From contig CAVRIA010000021.1 in assembly GCA_963721115.1 (NCBI GenBank), forward strand, positions 124,001 to 188,000: a stretch of DNA of 64,000 nucleotides. The letters run 5' to 3'. Under the pieces are notes generated by a model. It saw nothing but the letters and a program-made list of their open reading frames with translations. It had not been told where the DNA came from and did no database searches. Shown in pieces: positions 18,428-27,614 of the stretch. Position 1 is the stretch's first letter. Every line of letters begins with the position of its first letter. The position numbers and the translations under genes are program-made. The DNA comes from CAVRIA01 sp963721115 (GTDB lineage: Bacteria; Desulfobacterota; Binatia; HRBIN30; CADEER01).

Positions 18428-19891
18428 ATGACCGTTCCCGTCTTCGACAAGGTACTGATCGGCGGCGAGTGGGTCGCCGCCGCCAACGGCACCTACCAGA
18501 TCACCAACCCGGCGACCGAGGAGCCGGCGGGCTACGCGCCGCAGTGCTCGGTCAGCCAGGTTCGCGCCGCGGCGCAGGCGGCGCGCTTGGCCTTCGAGCG
18601 CGGGCCGTGGCGCCGCATGGGCGGCGCCGAGCGCGGCGCCCTGCTGCGCCAGGCGGCGGAGAAGTTCCAGCGCGAGATGGGCGGCCTGGTCGAGCTGACG
18701 ATCGCGGAGACCGGGGCGCTCAAGCACGTCGCCGAGTCGCAGCAGGTCGGCGCCGTGGCGGTGCGCCTCGCCAAGTACGGCGGCCTGGCGGCTCTTCCGG
18801 AGCGCGAGGGCCTGCCGCCCACCGTTCTCTCCGGGCGCGCCGGCAGCGGCCTGGCGGGCGGCCTCGTCGTTCGCGAGCCGGTGGGCGTGGTCGCCTGCAT
18901 CACGCCGTTCAACTTCCCGATGACCAACTGCGCCGGCAAGATGGGGCCGGCGCTGGCGTGCGGTAACACGGTGGTGGTCAAGCCGGCGCCGGCCGACCCG
19001 ATGGCGGTCGTCGAGCTGTGCCGGATCGTCGACTCGGTGCTGCCCCCGGGCGTGGTCAACTTCGTGTGCGGCTCCGGGCCGGAGATCGGCGAGACGCTGA
19101 CCACCGCGCCCGAGGTCGACATGGTGTCGTTCACCGGCAGCTCGTCGGTCGGGTGCCGCATCCAGGAGGCGGGCGCGCGCCAGATGAAGCGCATGCTGCT
19201 CGAGCTGGGAGGGAAGTCGCCGACCATCGTCTTCGCCGACGCCGACCGCGCCCGGTCGCTGGCCGGAGCGGCGAGCGTGTGGGCCTTCCACAGCGGGCAG
19301 ATCTGCATCGCCGGCACGCGGCTGCTGATCGAGGAGTCGATCTACGAAGAGTTCACCGCCGCGCTGGCCCAGGTGGGGGCGCGGATGAAGGTCGGCGATC
19401 CGTACGAGCCGGGCGTGGTGGTCGGGCCCTTGGTCTCGGCGGCACAGCGCGAGCGCGTCGAGCGCTTCGTCGCCAAGGGCATCGAGGAAGGCGCGACGCT
19501 GGCCTGCGGCGGCAAGCGGCCCGCCCATCTGCGGCGCGGCTACTACGTCGAACCGACGCTGTTCACCGGCGCGCACAACGACATGACGATCGCGCGCGAG
19601 GAGATCTTCGGCCCCGTGATCACGGCGATCCCGTTCCGCGACGAGGAGGAGGCGATCGCCCTCGGCAACGACTCCGACTACGGCTTGTACGCGTACGTGT
19701 GGAGCGGTGACACGGCGCGCGGCCTGCGCGTCGCCGAGGCGCTGCGCAGCGGCACGGTGCAGATCAACGGCAGTCCGATGAACGCGGATGCGCCGTTCGG
19801 CGGATACAAGCTGAGCGGCATCGGCCGCGACGGCGGCCGCTACGCTCTCAACACGTACAGCGAGCTGAAGTACATCGGGTGGACGGCATGA
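18428..19891 (+). CDS. Aldehyde dehydrogenase
   Basis: 487 residues, a normal NAD(P)-dependent ALDH. The Rossmann/coenzyme region holds GVVACITPFNFPMTNC and FTGSSSVGCRIQEAG. The general base is Glu259 in LELGGKSP and the nucleophile Cys293 in HSGQICIAGTRL. The C-terminal IFGPVITAIPF and PFGGYKLSGIGRDGG are standard. It oxidises an aldehyde to an acid in the cytoplasm. Placed between a flavin monooxygenase and an alcohol dehydrogenase gene, it fits an alcohol-aldehyde-acid sequence feeding the CoA ligase further on. Confidence 0.95.
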   Translation: MTVPVFDKVLIGGEWVAAANGTYQITNPATEEPAGYAPQCSVSQVRAAAQAARLAFERGPWRRMGGAERGALLRQAAEKFQREMGGLVELTIAETGALKHVAESQQVGAVAVRLAKYGGLAALPEREGLPPTVLSGRAGSGLAGGLVVREPVGVVACITPFNFPMTNCAGKMGPALACGNTVVVKPAPADPMAVVELCRIVDSVLPPGVVNFVCGSGPEIGETLTTAPEVDMVSFTGSSSVGCRIQEAGARQMKRMLLELGGKSPTIVFADADRARSLAGAASVWAFHSGQICIAGTRLLIEESIYEEFTAALAQVGARMKVGDPYEPGVVVGPLVSAAQRERVERFVAKGIEEGATLACGGKRPAHLRRGYYVEPTLFTGAHNDMTIAREEIFGPVITAIPFRDEEEAIALGNDSDYGLYAYVWSGDTARGLRVAEALRSGTVQINGSPMNADAPFGGYKLSGIGRDGGRYALNTYSELKYIGWTA

Positions 19892-19902
19892 GGGGAGGAG
19901 CG

Positions 19903-19921
19903 GCCCTCCCGTCCGGAGGGC
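19903..19921 (+). terminator. Small hairpin after the aldehyde dehydrogenase gene
   Basis: GCCCTCC and GGAGGGC pair around a 5-base loop 11 bases after the stop codon. No T tract follows, so it may be a weak terminator or processing site within a longer transcript. Confidence 0.4.
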
Positions 19922-19982
19922 ACGGCTCTCCGGACCGCGCTGCCGCATTTGCGAAACGCCAGCACTGAGCTGAGGAGGCTGC

Positions 19983-21692
19983 ATGTCTTTCGACACCATC
20001 ATCAAGGGCGGACGCGTCGTCGACGGCTCCGGGCTGCCGATGCGCATCGCCGACGTCGGCATCCGGGACGGCATGATCACCGACATCGGCAACCTCGGCG
20101 GCGCCAGGCAGGTGATCGACGCCGACGGTCTGATCGTCATGCCGGGCATCGTCGATGCCCACACCCACTACGATCCGCAGCTCTCCTTCGAGCCCTACGG
20201 CACCTCCTCCTGCTATCACGGCGTCACCTCGGTCATCGCCGGCAACTGCGGCTACTCGATCGCCCCCTGCGCGAAGCAGGACCACGCCTACCTGACCGCG
20301 CTCTTCGCCAAGGTCGAGGGCATGACGCCGAGCACGCTGGAGCACGGTCTGCCGTGGGACTGGGACAGCTTTCCGTCCTACCTCGACGCACTCGACAAGC
20401 GCCTCGGCATCAACGCCGCGTGCTACGTCGGCCATTCGGCGCTGCGCCGCTTCGTCATGGGCGACGCCGCTTCGGAGCGCGAGGCGACCGCGGACGAGCT
20501 GATGAAGATGCAGCAGCTGGTCCGCGAGGCGATGTTCGCCGGCGCCGCGGGCTTCTCCTCGTCGCTGGCGCCGACGCACGTCGACCAGTTCAACAAGCCG
20601 GTGCCGTCGCGGCACGCCGCGTTCGAGGAGGTGGCGACGCTGATCGAGACCTGCGGCGAGGGCGGAGCGGGAAGCATCTCCTTCCTTCCGGAGACCGCCG
20701 TGCGCGGCCTCGACCAGCGCGACCGCGCCCGCCTGATCGATCTCGCCCGGCGCTCCGGTCTGCCGGTGGTCGTGCAGGGGATCAGCAAGCGGGCGGGCAA
20801 CCCGGAGCAGTGGCAGGACTCGGTGCGCTTTCTCGAGGAGGCGCGCCGCCAGGGCGCGGCGATCTTCTCGGTGCTGCGCACGCAGCCGTTCATGCGGCCC
20901 TTCAACTTCCAGCGCGGCACCAGCCTGTTCGACGGCGTGTTCCACTGGCGCGATCTGTCCGGCATGCCCTTCGCGGAGCGCCTGGCGAAGATGGTGGACC
21001 CGCAGTTCCGCGCCCAGCTGCGCGACGGCCTCGACCACCCCAACACGGACGGCTCGAAGGGCTCGACCCTGCCGCCGCCGCCGCTCGGCACGGTGTTCGT
21101 CGACCGCTCCGCCGCCAACCCCGGCGCCGAGGGCAAGAGCGTGGCGCAGCTGGCGAAGGAGCGCGGCGCGCACGCGGCCGACGTGATCTGCGACCTGGCC
21201 GCCGCCGACCGGCTGGAGACGCAGTTCATGTGGAACAACGAGAGCGACGCCTGGGCCGAGGCCAACGCCGAGGCGCAGCGCAACCCGCACATGATCATCG
21301 GCACCGGCGACGGCGGCGCCCATGCCGACCGCGACGACGGCGCCGAGTGGTCGACGTACTACATTCGTTCGTGGCTGCTCGATCGCCAGGTCTTCTCCCT
21401 CGAGGAGGGAATCCGGCGCATCACGCATCTGCCGGCGATGATCACCGGCATCAAGGGGCGCGGCCTGCTGGCGCGCGGCTACCACGCCGACGTCGTGATG
21501 TTCGATCCCGAGCGCATCCGCCTCGGCAAGAAGGAGCTGGTCAACGACATGCCGGGCGGCGAGGCGCGCTGGCAGGTGCGCGCCGAGGGCGTCGCCCGCG
21601 TCATGGTCAACGGCGAGACGATCGTCGAAAACGGCGAGCTCAGCGGCGCGCGCCCCGGCCGCGTCCTGCGCGTCGGCAACCCGAAGGACTGA
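19983..21692 (+). CDS. Amidohydrolase, N-acyl-D-amino-acid deacylase type
   Basis: 569 residues of the amidohydrolase superfamily 3 / D-aminoacylase group. The beta-sandwich start FDTIIKGGRVVDGSGLP, the metal motif GIVDAHTHYDPQL, CYHGVTSVIAGNCGYSIAPC, the MIIGTGDGGAHADRDD segment carrying the catalytic Asp, and the C-terminal ARGYHADVVMFDPE are all in place. Annotated relatives cleave N-acyl-D-amino acids, but many copies in catabolic clusters act on other amides or cyclic compounds. The neighbouring stop and start (21692/21697) are 4 bases apart, suggesting one transcript with the alcohol dehydrogenase. Confidence 0.9.
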   Translation: MSFDTIIKGGRVVDGSGLPMRIADVGIRDGMITDIGNLGGARQVIDADGLIVMPGIVDAHTHYDPQLSFEPYGTSSCYHGVTSVIAGNCGYSIAPCAKQDHAYLTALFAKVEGMTPSTLEHGLPWDWDSFPSYLDALDKRLGINAACYVGHSALRRFVMGDAASEREATADELMKMQQLVREAMFAGAAGFSSSLAPTHVDQFNKPVPSRHAAFEEVATLIETCGEGGAGSISFLPETAVRGLDQRDRARLIDLARRSGLPVVVQGISKRAGNPEQWQDSVRFLEEARRQGAAIFSVLRTQPFMRPFNFQRGTSLFDGVFHWRDLSGMPFAERLAKMVDPQFRAQLRDGLDHPNTDGSKGSTLPPPPLGTVFVDRSAANPGAEGKSVAQLAKERGAHAADVICDLAAADRLETQFMWNNESDAWAEANAEAQRNPHMIIGTGDGGAHADRDDGAEWSTYYIRSWLLDRQVFSLEEGIRRITHLPAMITGIKGRGLLARGYHADVVMFDPERIRLGKKELVNDMPGGEARWQVRAEGVARVMVNGETIVENGELSGARPGRVLRVGNPKD

Positions 21693-21696
21693 GGAC

Positions 21697-22770
21697 GTGA
21701 AGGCCGCCGTCTTTCGTTCCGCCGATCGCCCCGTCGCCGTCGAGGAGGTCGAGCTGCGCGCCCCGCGCACCGGCGAGGTGGTGGTGGCGCTCAAGGCCGC
21801 CGGCCTCTGCCACTCCGATCTCAGCGTCATCGACGGCGTCATCCCGTACCCGACGCCGGTCGTGCTCGGCCACGAAGGGGCGGGGGTGATCGAGGCGGTG
21901 GGGCCCGGCGTCACCGCGGTGAAGGAAGGCGACACGGTGATCGTGTCCACCCTGTCGCACTGCGGCCGCTGCAGCGCCTGCGACGTCGGGCGTCCGACCG
22001 AATGCCGCAACGCGCCGAGCCCGAAGGACTCGCAGCCCTTCCTGGTCGGCGGCGTGCCGGCCTTTCAGTTCGCCAACGCCTCGGTGTTCACCGAGCGGAC
22101 GCTCATCCGCGAGCAGGGCGCCATTCCGATCGACCCGCGCGTGCCGTTCGACCGCGCCGCCCTGATCGGCTGCGGTGTGATGACCGGCTTCGGCGCCGTG
22201 ATCAACCGCGCCAAGGTCGAGTCGGGCGCCACCATGGCGGTGTTCGGCGTCGGCGGCATCGGGCTGAACTGCGTGCAGGGCGGCGTGCTCGCCGGCGCCG
22301 CGAAGATCATCGCCGTCGACGTCATGCCGCAGAAGCTCGAGTGGGCGTCGCGTTTCGGCGCCACCCACACCATCGACAGCTCGAGAGAGGACCCGGTGGC
22401 GGCGATCAAGGATCTCACCCGCGGCGGCGCCGACTACACCTTCGAGGCGGTGGGCAACGTCAAGGTCATCCAGCAGGCGCTCGACGCGCTCGGGCCGGGC
22501 GGCACGCTGACCATCGTCGGCGTGCCGAAGATGGGCTCGAAGTACGAGTTCGTCGTCCACCAGCTGTACCAGAACAAGGCGATCCTCGGCTGCCGCTACG
22601 GCGCGGCGCGGCCGCACCGCGACTTCCCGATGCTCGCCGACCTCTACCTGAGCGGCCGCCTGAAGATCGACGAGCTGATCACGCGCCACTACGCGCTGGA
22701 CGAGTTCGACACCGCCATCGAGGACCTGCGCCGCGGCCAGCTGGCGCGCGGGGTGTTCGTGCTGGGGTGA
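21697..22770 (+). CDS. Zinc-dependent alcohol dehydrogenase (class III-like)
   Basis: 357 residues. Catalytic zinc ligands are visible in AAGLCHSDLSVIDG (Cys, His) and VVLGHEGAGVIEAVG; the structural zinc site is CGRCSACDVGRPTEC. The Rossmann motif is FGVGGIGLNCVQGGVLAGA followed by IIAVDVMPQKLEWA. The layout is that of NAD-dependent medium-chain dehydrogenases. It probably interconverts a pathway alcohol and its aldehyde or ketone. The start is a GTG with GGACTGAGGAC before it. Confidence 0.93.
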   Translation: MKAAVFRSADRPVAVEEVELRAPRTGEVVVALKAAGLCHSDLSVIDGVIPYPTPVVLGHEGAGVIEAVGPGVTAVKEGDTVIVSTLSHCGRCSACDVGRPTECRNAPSPKDSQPFLVGGVPAFQFANASVFTERTLIREQGAIPIDPRVPFDRAALIGCGVMTGFGAVINRAKVESGATMAVFGVGGIGLNCVQGGVLAGAAKIIAVDVMPQKLEWASRFGATHTIDSSREDPVAAIKDLTRGGADYTFEAVGNVKVIQQALDALGPGGTLTIVGVPKMGSKYEFVVHQLYQNKAILGCRYGAARPHRDFPMLADLYLSGRLKIDELITRHYALDEFDTAIEDLRRGQLARGVFVLG

Positions 22771-22815
22771 ACGGCGCAGACCGAAACCGGATACGCAACG
22801 GCAAGGAGTGAGAAG

Positions 22816-23890
22816 ATGGGAAAGTTCGGCTACCACGTCATCGACGCTGACGGTCACGGGGGAGAGGCCGCCGACTGGCGCGAGCGCATTCCCGAGAAGT
22901 TCAAGCAGACGATGGACGCCTACCGCGAGCGCATCGCCAAGCATTACGGGCGGCTGACGCTGCCGGGCGGCGGCACGGCGCGCAAGGGGGACAAGTTCGA
23001 CATCCGCCCGGGCATGAACGATCCGGTGGAGCGCCTGAAGGACATGGACCTCGAGGGCATCGACGTCACCATCAACTTCCCCGGCGGCGCCGGCGAGGAA
23101 TGGGCGATGCTGGACCGCGACTTCGCCGTCGCGCTGTGCCGGACGATGAACGACGCCAAGGCGGAGTTCTGCAAGCACGCCCCGGAGCGCATCAAGGCCA
23201 TCGCCAAGCTGCCGATGATCGATCCGCCGGCCGCCGCGGCCGAGCTGCGCCGCGCCGTGACCGAGCTCGGCCTGGTCGGCATGGTGACGCCCGCAGCACA
23301 TCCGCGACAAGAACCTGAGCGACCCGAGCTTCGACGTCGTCTGGGCGGAGGCCGAGCGCCTCGGCGCCGCGGTGTGCGTGCACGGCGGCGGCCAGGCGCC
23401 GGACCAGTACCCGATCGGCGTCGATCGCTTCAACACGCGCCTCGAGGTGCACGCGATGACCCACCCGATGGGCAACATGATCGCCCTCGACTGCTTCACT
23501 GTCGGCGGCATCCTGCACCGCTTCCCCAAGCTGCACGTCGGCTTCATGGAGTCGGGCTGCGGCTGGCTTCCCTTCTGGCTCGAGCGCCTGGACGAGCACT
23601 ACGAGCTGATGCCGGAGCAGGCGCCGGGCATCGACCGCAAGCCGAGCCAGTACTTCCTCGACGGCAACTGCTTCATCAGCTGCGAGCCGGACGAGAAGAT
23701 GGTCGGCTACGTGGCCGAGCACCTGGGGGACAACAAGATCGTCTACGCCTCCGACTACTACCACTGGGATTGCCAGTTCCCCGACACGGTCAAGATCATC
23801 GCCGCGCGCGGCGATCTGAACGAGAGGTCGAAGAAGCGCATCCTGGGCGAGAACGCGGCACATATGTACCCGCTGGTCGGGCACGCCTGA
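22816..23890 (+). CDS. Amidohydrolase family 2 protein (one frameshift)
   Basis: About 357 residues after repair. It is a TIM-barrel amidohydrolase_2 (PF04909) protein: YHVIDADGHGGEAADWRERI at the N-terminus, AVCVHGGGQAPDQYPIG in the middle, MESGCGWLPFWLERLDEHY and IVYASDYYHWDCQFPD at the C-terminal metal site. Members are decarboxylases or hydrolases of ring-cleavage products. Translation breaks at about 23290; removing one C from CCC gives MVTPQHIRDKNLSDPSFDVV and an open frame to the end. A start at 22816 follows AAGGAGTGAGAAG. Confidence 0.85.
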
Positions 23891-23906
23891 GGGCGGAGAA
23901 GCGCCG

Positions 23907-24534
23907 GTGCCGCTCGCTCTCGAGGATCTGCTCGAGCCGTCCCGGGCCGCCGTGCTGGTCATGGAATGCCAGCAGGGCATCGTCGGCAGCGGCGGCGGGC
24001 GGCTCAGCGCCCTGGGGGAGGCCGTCGAGCGGCACGGCACCATCGGGCACGTCGCGCGCGTGCTGGAGGCGGCGCGGCGGGCGCAGGTGCCGGTGTTCTA
24101 CCTGACGGTCGGCCGGCGCCCCGACTCGGGCGGCTCGACGGCCAACTGCCTGCTGCTCGCCATCGGTCGCAAGGGCAACGCCGCTCGTCCCCGGCTCGCC
24201 GCAGCACGCCGTCGTCCCCGCCCTCGCCCCGCGCGAGGGCGACTACGTGGTCAACCGCTTTCACGGCGTCACCCCCTTTCACGCCACCGAGCTCGACCAG
24301 ATGCTGCGCAACCTCGGCGTGCGCACCGTCGTCGCCACCGGCGTCTCGGTGAACGTCGGCATCACGGGGCTGACCATGGAGGCGGTGAATTGCGGCTACC
24401 AGGTGGTCATTCCGCGCCAGGCGGTCACCGGTACGCCGGACGAGTACGTCGATGCCGTCTTCGCCAACACGCTGCGCCTGTTGGCCACCGTGGCCGACGT
24501 CGACGCCGTCATCGATGCCTGGGCGCCACAATAG
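23907..24534 (+). CDS. Isochorismatase/cysteine-hydrolase-like protein (one frameshift)
   Basis: About 208 residues after repair near 24180, where one base seems extra (GGCAACGCCGCTC; removing G gives NPLVPGSPQHAVV). The fold is that of isochorismatase-like hydrolases: SRAAVLVMECQQGIVG, VPVFYLTVGR, DYVVNRFHGVTPFHATELD, VVATGVSVNVGITGLTMEAV. The usual catalytic Asp is Glu in MECQQ and the usual Cys position reads Gly in VSVNVGI. So it belongs to a subfamily without the standard Asp-Lys-Cys triad and may not be a hydrolase. The start at 23907 is a GTG-like codon 14 bases after the amidohydrolase stop. Confidence 0.75.
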
Positions 24535-24977
24535 AGCGCGGCTCGGCTGTCGCGGTTCCTCTCGGGAGGGATGAGAAAAAGCCGAAGAAGAAGAAAAATG
24601 CAACCACGAAGAGCACGAAGGTCACGAAGGCGAGAACGCAATGCGGATCTATTTTCGGACGATGACACGGAGATCGGGAATACGGAAGATGCCTTCTCAT
24701 GCCGCCGATCCGACCGGGACGTCGTCCATGATGAACTGGGAACGATCTGACTCAACTACCTTTCCTGGCCGTTCTTCGCGGTCTTCGTGCGCTCCTTCGA
24801 AAATAGATCCGCCTCACCTCGAATCCTGCCGTTCTTGCCTTCGTGACCTTCGTGGTTGCACTTTTATCCTTCCTCGGGCGTGCGAAGGCCATGGCGACTT
24901 CGTGGTGAATCTCTTCTCTGGGATCGAGACTAGTCCCGCGCCCTGGAAGAGACGGAGCCCATCCCTGGAGGAGTGAG
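24535..24977. repeat. Gap with CACGAAG palindrome, copy 3
   Basis: A 443-base gap with no gene. Bases 24593-24660 read AAATGCAACCACGAAGAGCA, later GCGGATCTATTTTCG; bases 24793-24862 are the reverse complement (CGAAAATAGATCC near 24798, CCTTCGTGGTTGCA near 24850). So a roughly 70-base inverted pair with a 130-base centre, which also has a TTCTTCGCGGTCTTCGTGC stretch at 24771. Confidence 0.75.
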
Positions 24978-26627
24978 ATGTCGTTTTCGCTGGCCGAGAT
25001 CAACGAGGCGATCGCCGCCGTCATCCCCGAGCGCGAGGCGATCGTCACCGCGAGCCGCCGCCTCACCTGGCGCGACCTGCAGATGCGCACGCGGCGGTTG
25101 GCCAACCTGCTGATCGACGCCGGGCTCGGCTGCCGGCGCGAGCGCGACTCGCTGGCGCCGTGGGAGTCGGGCCAGGACCACGTCGCGCTGTACCTGTACA
25201 ACGGCAACGAGTACGTCGAGGGCATGCTGGGCGCCTACAAGGCGCGCGCCGTGCCCTTCAACGTCAACTACCGCTACGTCGAGGAGGAGCTGCACTACCT
25301 GCTCGCCGACGCCGCGACGCGCGGCGTGATCTACCACGCCAGCTTCGCGCCGATCCTCGCCAAGGTGCTGCCGCGGCTGCCGGAGATGGCGATTCTCCTG
25401 CAGGTCGACGACGGCAGCGGCGAGCCGCTGCTGCCCGGCGCGCGCGACTACGAGCAGGCGCTCGCCGGCGCCAGCGACGAGAGGCCGGCCGTGCGGCCGA
25501 GCGAGGACGACCTCTACATCGTCTACACCGGCGGCACGACCGGCATGCCGAAGGGCGTGATGTGGCGGCAGCGCGACATCTTCTTCGCCGCCATGGGCGG
25601 CCGGCTGCCCGGCGGCAGCGGCGAAGTCAGCAGCATCGACGAGATGGTCGAGCGCGCGCCGAACGGAGAGCTGCTGCGTCTCCTTCCGGCGCCGCCGTTC
25701 ATGCACGGCGCCTCGCAGTGGTCGTCGTTCATCATCCTGCACCAGGGCGGCACGGTGGTCCTGCCCAGCAACCCGCGGCGCCTCGATCCGCACGACATCT
25801 GGCTGACGGTGGAGAAGGAGCGCGTCGTCACCATGTCGATCGTCGGCGACGCTTTCGCCCGGCCGCTGCTCGACCAGCTGAGCAAGCGGAAGTACGACCT
25901 CTCCAGCTTGCAGATCCTCGGCTCCGGTGGCGCCATCCTGTCGCCCTCGCTCAAGAAGGCGCTGCTCGAGGCGATCCCGCACGTCATCCTCTTCGACGGC
26001 TTCGGCTCCTCGGAGACCGGGGCGCAGGGCTCTTCGATGAGCACCGCCGGCGCCGAGACGCCCAGCGCCTTCCGGATGGACGAGCACACGCTCGTGCTCG
26101 ACGAGTCGCTGCAGCGTCCGCTGCGCCCCGGCGAGGCGCACGTCGGCTGGCTGGCGCGCGCCGGGTACGTGCCGCTCGGCTACCTGAACGACCGGGAGAA
26201 GACCGAGCGAACGTACCCGACGATCGGCGGCGTGCGCTACGCGGTGCCCGGCGACCGCGCGCAGGTGACGGAGGACGGCCAGATCACCGTGTTCGGACGC
26301 GACTCGGTGTGCATCAACACCGGCGGCGAGAAGGTGTTCGCCGAGGAGGTCGAGCAGGCCCTCAAGCATCACGCGGCGGTGTACGACGTCGTCGTCACCG
26401 GCACGCCGAGCGAGCGCTGGGGCCAGCAGGTGACGGCGGTCGTGGCGCTGCGCCCCGGCGAGCACGCCAGCGAGGAGGATCTGCGCGAGACGGCCGCCGC
26501 CGCGCTGGCGCGCTACAAGCTGCCGAAGGCCTTCGTCTTCGTCGACTCCATCGTCCGCTCCGCCAGCGGCAAGCCCGACTACCGCTGGGCGAAGGAGACG
26601 GCGGAGAGGAAAATGCGTGAACGGTGA
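24978..26627 (+). CDS. Acyl-CoA synthetase (AMP-forming)
   Basis: 549 residues of the ANL superfamily. The ATP-binding P-loop is YTGGTTGMPKGVMW; the adenine/carboxylate motif is DGFGSSETGAQ; the hinge region has VPGDRAQVTEDGQITVFGRD and the C-terminal lysine lies in SGKPDYRWAKE. The N-terminal LYLYNGNEYVEGMLGAYKARAVPFNVNYRYV is typical of long- and medium-chain or steroid/aromatic acid ligases. It activates a carboxylic acid as its CoA thioester, which the thiolases downstream could then cleave. GGAGGAGTGAG supports the ATG. The last codons and the TGA stop lie within a GGCTCACC-family repeat. Confidence 0.92.
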   Translation: MSFSLAEINEAIAAVIPEREAIVTASRRLTWRDLQMRTRRLANLLIDAGLGCRRERDSLAPWESGQDHVALYLYNGNEYVEGMLGAYKARAVPFNVNYRYVEEELHYLLADAATRGVIYHASFAPILAKVLPRLPEMAILLQVDDGSGEPLLPGARDYEQALAGASDERPAVRPSEDDLYIVYTGGTTGMPKGVMWRQRDIFFAAMGGRLPGGSGEVSSIDEMVERAPNGELLRLLPAPPFMHGASQWSSFIILHQGGTVVLPSNPRRLDPHDIWLTVEKERVVTMSIVGDAFARPLLDQLSKRKYDLSSLQILGSGGAILSPSLKKALLEAIPHVILFDGFGSSETGAQGSSMSTAGAETPSAFRMDEHTLVLDESLQRPLRPGEAHVGWLARAGYVPLGYLNDREKTERTYPTIGGVRYAVPGDRAQVTEDGQITVFGRDSVCINTGGEKVFAEEVEQALKHHAAVYDVVVTGTPSERWGQQVTAVVALRPGEHASEEDLRETAAAALARYKLPKAFVFVDSIVRSASGKPDYRWAKETAERKMRER

Positions 26628-26857
26628 GCCGGTGAGCGGGTGAGCCGGTGAACCGGTGGGCGGCTGGCCTATCAGCCCGTTGAAAAAGTCGAAACGCCCT
26701 TCGACAAGCTCAGGGCGAGCGGGAATTGCCCTTGAGAGACAAGGGCCAAGTACCGCTCATGCTGAGCTTGTCGAAGCATGTCCGGGGTTTTTCAACGGGC
26801 TGCTATCCTTCCAACCGGCTCACTCGCTCACTGGCTCACCGGCTCACCGCTCACCCG
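26622..26857. repeat. GGCTCACC palindrome split by another element
   Basis: The left part (26622-26665: GTGAGCCGGTGAGCGGGTGA then GCCGGTGAACC) and the right part (26813-26857: CCGGCTCACTCGCTCACTGG then CTCACCGGCTCACC) are the two inverted arms of one repeat. A separate 130-base element (26673-26802) sits between them. Confidence 0.75.
26673..26802. mobile_element. 130-bp MITE-like element with 15-bp terminal inverted repeats
   Basis: Perfect termini CAGCCCGTTGAAAAA and TTTTTCAACGGGCTG, an internal perfect inverted pair CTTCGACAAGCTCAG / CTGAGCTTGTCGAAG, and a CCCTTGAGAGACAAGGG centre. It has no coding capacity. Elements with CTTCGACAAGCTCAG cores are familiar in many environmental genomes; mobility by a transposase encoded elsewhere is inferred. 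Confidence 0.75.
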
Positions 26858-26903
26858 AGAATCGCGCACTACGCCTCCACCGGCCACTGATCGTCACCAG
26901 CGG

Positions 26904-27518
26904 TCACGTCCCCAGCAACCGCGCCACCGCGGCCTTGACGAAGCGGCGCTGGCGGGCGACGGCGGCGGGGCCGCGCGGGTTGTCGGGCAGGACCACCTCG
27001 AGCAGGCTGGCATTGGCGAAGTAGCCGAAGATCAGGTGGTAGAGGCCGGCGGCCAGGTGGGGGATCTCGGCACGGCTCCACTGCCCGCTGGTGCCGGCCA
27101 GTACCTTCAGCCCCTGGGTGGAGAGGGGGCGCACGAAGCGCTGCAGCGTACTGCGCAGCTGCTTGCTGTCGTCGAGGCCGGCGCGCTGAATGAGGCGCGG
27201 CAGGTTCGGATGCGCGGCCAGGTAGTCGACGACGCGGTCCAGGGCCGGATCGGCGTCGACTCCGGCCGAGTCGCTCTCGGCGACGATCTGGATGATCGGC
27301 TCGATGCCGCGCGCCAGCACCGCCTCGTACAGGGCCTTCTTGTTCTTGAAGTGGTGGTACAGGCTGGCCTGGTTCTTGAGACCCGCATCGGCTGCGATCT
27401 GGCGCACCGAGACGCCGGTGAAGCCGCGCTCCGCGAAGCGCCGCTCGGCGGCATCGAGGATCAGATCGCGCGTCGAGCGCGGCTCGCGGCCGCGCGCGCG
27501 GGCCGGACGGACACTCAT
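26904..27518 (-). CDS. TetR-family transcriptional regulator 2
   Basis: 204 residues. The DNA-binding start reads ILDAAERRFAERGFTGVSVR then QIAADAGLKNQASLYHHFKN, a standard TetR helix-turn-helix. The C-terminal helical domain (residues 80-200) is the ligand pocket, with SLYHHF and a later HLAAGLYHLIFGYFANAS. A GTTTG-N5-CAAAC inverted repeat (27542-27556) lies just upstream and may be its own operator. It is on the same strand as the thiolase/OB-fold genes, downstream of them, and likely controls them. Confidence 0.9.
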   Translation of the reverse strand: MSVRPARARGREPRSTRDLILDAAERRFAERGFTGVSVRQIAADAGLKNQASLYHHFKNKKALYEAVLARGIEPIIQIVAESDSAGVDADPALDRVVDYLAAHPNLPRLIQRAGLDDSKQLRSTLQRFVRPLSTQGLKVLAGTSGQWSRAEIPHLAAGLYHLIFGYFANASLLEVVLPDNPRGPAAVARQRRFVKAAVARLLGT

Positions 27519-27541
27519 CGATCGTGTCTACCCGAACGACT

Positions 27542-27556
27542 GTTTGGCGGTCAAAC
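27542..27556. promoter_or_regulatory. Candidate TetR operator, GTTTG-N5-CAAAC
   Basis: GTTTGGCGGTCAAAC lies 24 bases upstream of the second tetR start. The same CAAAC/GTTTG half-sites form the palindrome at 30947-30960 before the OB-fold/thiolase operon, which suggests one regulator for both. Confidence 0.45.
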
Positions 27557-27565
27557 GCGCGCCGC

Positions 27566-27604
27566 CCACCGGCCCACTGGCGCACCGGCTCACCGGCTCA
27601 CGCA
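27566..27604. repeat. GGCTCACC repeat, half copy
   Basis: Short run of ACCGGCCCACTGGCGCACCG then GCTCACCGGCTCAC between the tetR operator and the 3' end of the thiolase gene. Only one arm of the palindrome is present. Confidence 0.65.
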
Positions 27605-27614
27605 GTTACTTCTC

